NCBI GenBank assembly: GCA_965112735.1
Contig: CBCOSG010000005.1
Location: forward strand, 1-30,185
DNA: 30,185 nucleotides
Direction of reading: 5' to 3'
Source: Phaeosaccion multiseriatum
Lineage: Eukaryota > Ochrophyta, other classes
Both the position numbers and the translations under genes were made by a program. Positions 28,573 through 30,185 of this stretch are shown here, one piece after another (the stretch's first letter is position 1; each line of letters begins with the position of its first letter). Under the pieces are notes generated by a model. That model saw only the letters and a list, made by a program, of their open reading frames with translations. It was not told the origin of the DNA and searched no databases.

Positions 28573-29725
28573 TGACAACACTTATTTTTATTGCATTCGC
28601 AATAATTATTAATTTTTATACTCCAGAAATTAGATAGAGAACCAATCGAGACGGAAGAGTATACAAAAAATAGAGACGTAAAAGGTTTTCCTTATGAATA
28701 TTATAAAGATGAAGTTTTAACATATGAAATGTTAGAATTTCGTATCCGAGCAATGTATACATATTTTATGATGTATATTACCGGTATTTTTTCTGGCAGT
28801 TCGATGCTGAGTCAAGTAGTATTCACACCACCAACCTCGGTGGAAAAATTGATTCCGAATCAACTCGATTCTCAAATCAAGCAAGAAGAATTACTACTAA
28901 CCACACGGAGAGGTGCCATTAATCTTGAGACGTTTAAATTTCTGATTGAATTATATCTGGCATTGACAAGCCTCAAAAAATTCAGAAGGATTTCAGTCCT
29001 CAAGACCCCCAGGACAACACTTTAACTTTGGCCATCCAGGTCAAAGAATGCAACCAAACACACGGGTTGCAGTAAGATCAAATGAGAACCCCATTAATAG
29101 AAATAATGGGGGACCAGGGAATTGCCGGTCACAGAATGTTCCTAATCCTTCTATCCAGGAATTAGCAAACTCTATGAGTCCGGCCCATCGAGAATTTAAG
29201 AAGAAATTTCTCCCGGAACCGGCCCCAGAACGGTATGATACGAGAGAAGTTGCCCCTCCAGTATTTAAAGGATTGGCAACAAATACGAAAACCGGGAAAT
29301 CTGGAAAGACTTCCATGGAGGAGGCTTTAACAATAATTGAAGCCGAATCCAAAAATATGGCTATAGAACCAATTCGGCCGACTAAAGAAGAAATAAAATC
29401 AGTGGATTTAGACTTTAAAGTCCAAGGGCCAGCCCCGTTTACCTATACTGATGTAAAAACTCCGGTAGGATCGGAGATTTTACAGAAACAAGGGCAAACG
29501 GACAATCTAGAGACCGTAAGTTATAGACTCGGTCAAAATATTGTTAAGCAGAAAAGGAAGTTCATTGGTAAAGCCGATGATCTGCTGAGTGAAAAAAATG
29601 TTGGGCATATAGTAGATTTATACTACGTGCCCATTAATGAAAAATCATTCGTTAAAAATAAGATATTAGAAGGTGCCCGAGATGAGGGCAGTGATTCTGG
29701 AATCTCATTTTTAAATGAGAAATAA
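28572..29725 (+). pseudogene. frameshifted foreign-looking ORF, nuclease-like C-terminus
   Basis: Three consecutive frames appear to belong to one protein. A short hydrophobic start lies at 28572-28637 ([15 protein letters not shown]); a second frame is open from 28606 to 29025; a third is open from 28967 to 29725. The frame changes fall near 28606-28637 and 28967-29025, the latter containing a run of six A. The middle part includes a hydrophobic segment (YTYFMMYITGIF). The last part is proline- and Asn-rich, then a globular region with Asp at 29411 and DVK at 29450-29458, resembling a PD-(D/E)xK nuclease core. From about 28830 the base composition is visibly more GC-rich than the rest of the window. 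I do not recognise the family; nuclease is an inference. Sequencing error versus real breakage is unresolved. Confidence 0.6.
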
Positions 29726-29736
29726 ATTATTTATTT

Positions 29737-29749
29737 TATGTAATACTAA
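29737..29749. repeat. 13-bp direct repeat, left copy, before the pentapeptide ORF
   Basis: TATGTAATACTAA occurs here and again at 30130-30142. The two copies lie just before the start and near the end of the pentapeptide-repeat ORF, as expected if an insertion or rearrangement occurred between them. Confidence 0.8.
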
Positions 29750-29754
29750 GGTAA

Positions 29755-30168
29755 ATGGAAAAAAATAAACCACATATACTGGTTCAAAATCAATATTTTC
29801 TAAATGAATCGAGCTTAGAAGAGTATATTGCATGGGGTGCTTTGCCTAGAATCTCTTTCGTAGGTTGTCATTTTGAAAACGTTGATTTAATGGGACTAGT
29901 TTTTGGATCTTGTCGTTTTCAAAATTGCACATTTAACCATTTTAACGCTAGGAAAGGTAAGTTTTCAGCTTGTTATTTGGAAGATTGCAAAATGACTAAT
30001 TCGGATATGACAAGAACAGAATTTTACGATACCTATCTTAAAAACTGTGAGTTTTTAGGTGTTGATTTAGCAGCAAGTGATTTTGATAAATGCAAATTTA
30101 AGGGAACAAGGTTTTTAAAATGTAATTTGTATGTAATACTAATTGACGACGTCAAAATTTGGAACTAA
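29755..30168 (+). CDS. pentapeptide-repeat protein, possibly 3'-truncated
   Basis: 137 residues. From about residue 33 to 125 the sequence follows the A(D/N)LXX-type five-residue periodicity with central Phe or Leu (CHFENVDLMGLVFGSCRFQN, then further coils such as CTFNHFNARKGKF and CEFLGVDLAASDF), which forms a right-handed quadrilateral beta-helix. Several cysteines sit at equivalent coil positions. The first 30 residues are a non-repeat cap. It ends DDVKIWN followed by TAA; many bacterial relatives seem, from memory, to continue past this point, so the C-terminus may be missing. There is no signal peptide. The gene is not part of the standard plastid set I know and looks acquired. Function unknown. 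Confidence 0.75.
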   Translation: MEKNKPHILVQNQYFLNESSLEEYIAWGALPRISFVGCHFENVDLMGLVFGSCRFQNCTFNHFNARKGKFSACYLEDCKMTNSDMTRTEFYDTYLKNCEFLGVDLAASDFDKCKFKGTRFLKCNLYVILIDDVKIWN

Positions 30169-30185
30169 AAGTAATTTGTATGTAA
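30122..30185. repeat. direct repeats at the end of the pentapeptide ORF
   Basis: GTAATTTGTATGTAA occurs at 30122-30136 and again at 30171-30185, the very edge of the window. The first copy overlaps the right copy (30130-30142) of the 13-bp repeat TATGTAATACTAA. The region may hold further copies beyond the window. GACGACGTC at 30145-30153 contains the palindrome GACGTC. Confidence 0.8.

Noticed and set aside
29281-29320. Walker A-like GKSGKT in the foreign ORF
   Set aside because: The spacing of the glycines does not fit GxxxxGK[ST], and no Walker B partner is seen.
29041-29352. Minus-strand 103-residue frame opposite the foreign ORF
   Set aside because: It is a shadow of the more convincing plus-strand frame in the GC-richer segment.

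Overview
The window is part of a plastid (chloroplast) genome of the red-algal lineage, most likely from a photosynthetic stramenopile (ochrophyte). It is strongly AT-rich and compact. It carries red-type form ID rbcL and rbcS together with psbV, psbX, psb28, acpP, thiS, dnaK, groEL, ycf41 and ycf66, a set absent from green plastids. It also keeps petJ, rps1, rpl9 and pheT. As far as I recall this combination is not usual for diatoms, and the RbcL sequence reads more like a non-diatom ochrophyte. I cannot name the class with confidence.

Layout. Bases 1-6758 read leftward: rpl9, dnaB (with an in-frame mini-intein), psbX, ycf66, psbV, petJ, then the ATP synthase cluster atpI-atpH-atpG-atpF-atpD, with atpD cut by the window edge. 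Bases 7006-10361 read rightward: psb28, pheT, rps1. thiS converges on rps1, followed by trnH. Bases 10980-15845 hold psaA, psaB and rps14. petG and psbK lie on the opposite strand, and psbZ, ycf41, psaL and acpP follow on the plus strand; psaL is split by a frameshift.

Bases 18066-20335 have no intact gene. They hold a heavily decayed minus-strand reading frame that looks like a plasmid-type replication initiator. Next, on the minus strand, come trnC, rbcS, an unrecognised coiled-coil membrane ORF of 266 residues, rbcL, rps4 and trnR. The 266-residue ORF separates rbcS from rbcL, which are normally adjacent. trnD (plus) and groEL (minus) follow, then dnaK (plus).

Downstream of dnaK the sequence changes character. 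A visibly more GC-rich reading frame is broken by two frameshifts and has a nuclease-like C-terminal motif. It is followed by a small pentapeptide-repeat protein flanked by direct repeats. These look like acquired DNA.

Most genes serve photosynthesis (ATP synthase, photosystems I and II, cytochromes c6 and c550, cytochrome b6f, Rubisco) or gene expression and protein folding. The points most worth a second look are the Rep-like relic, the split Rubisco operon, the dnaK-distal foreign block and the compact DnaB intein.
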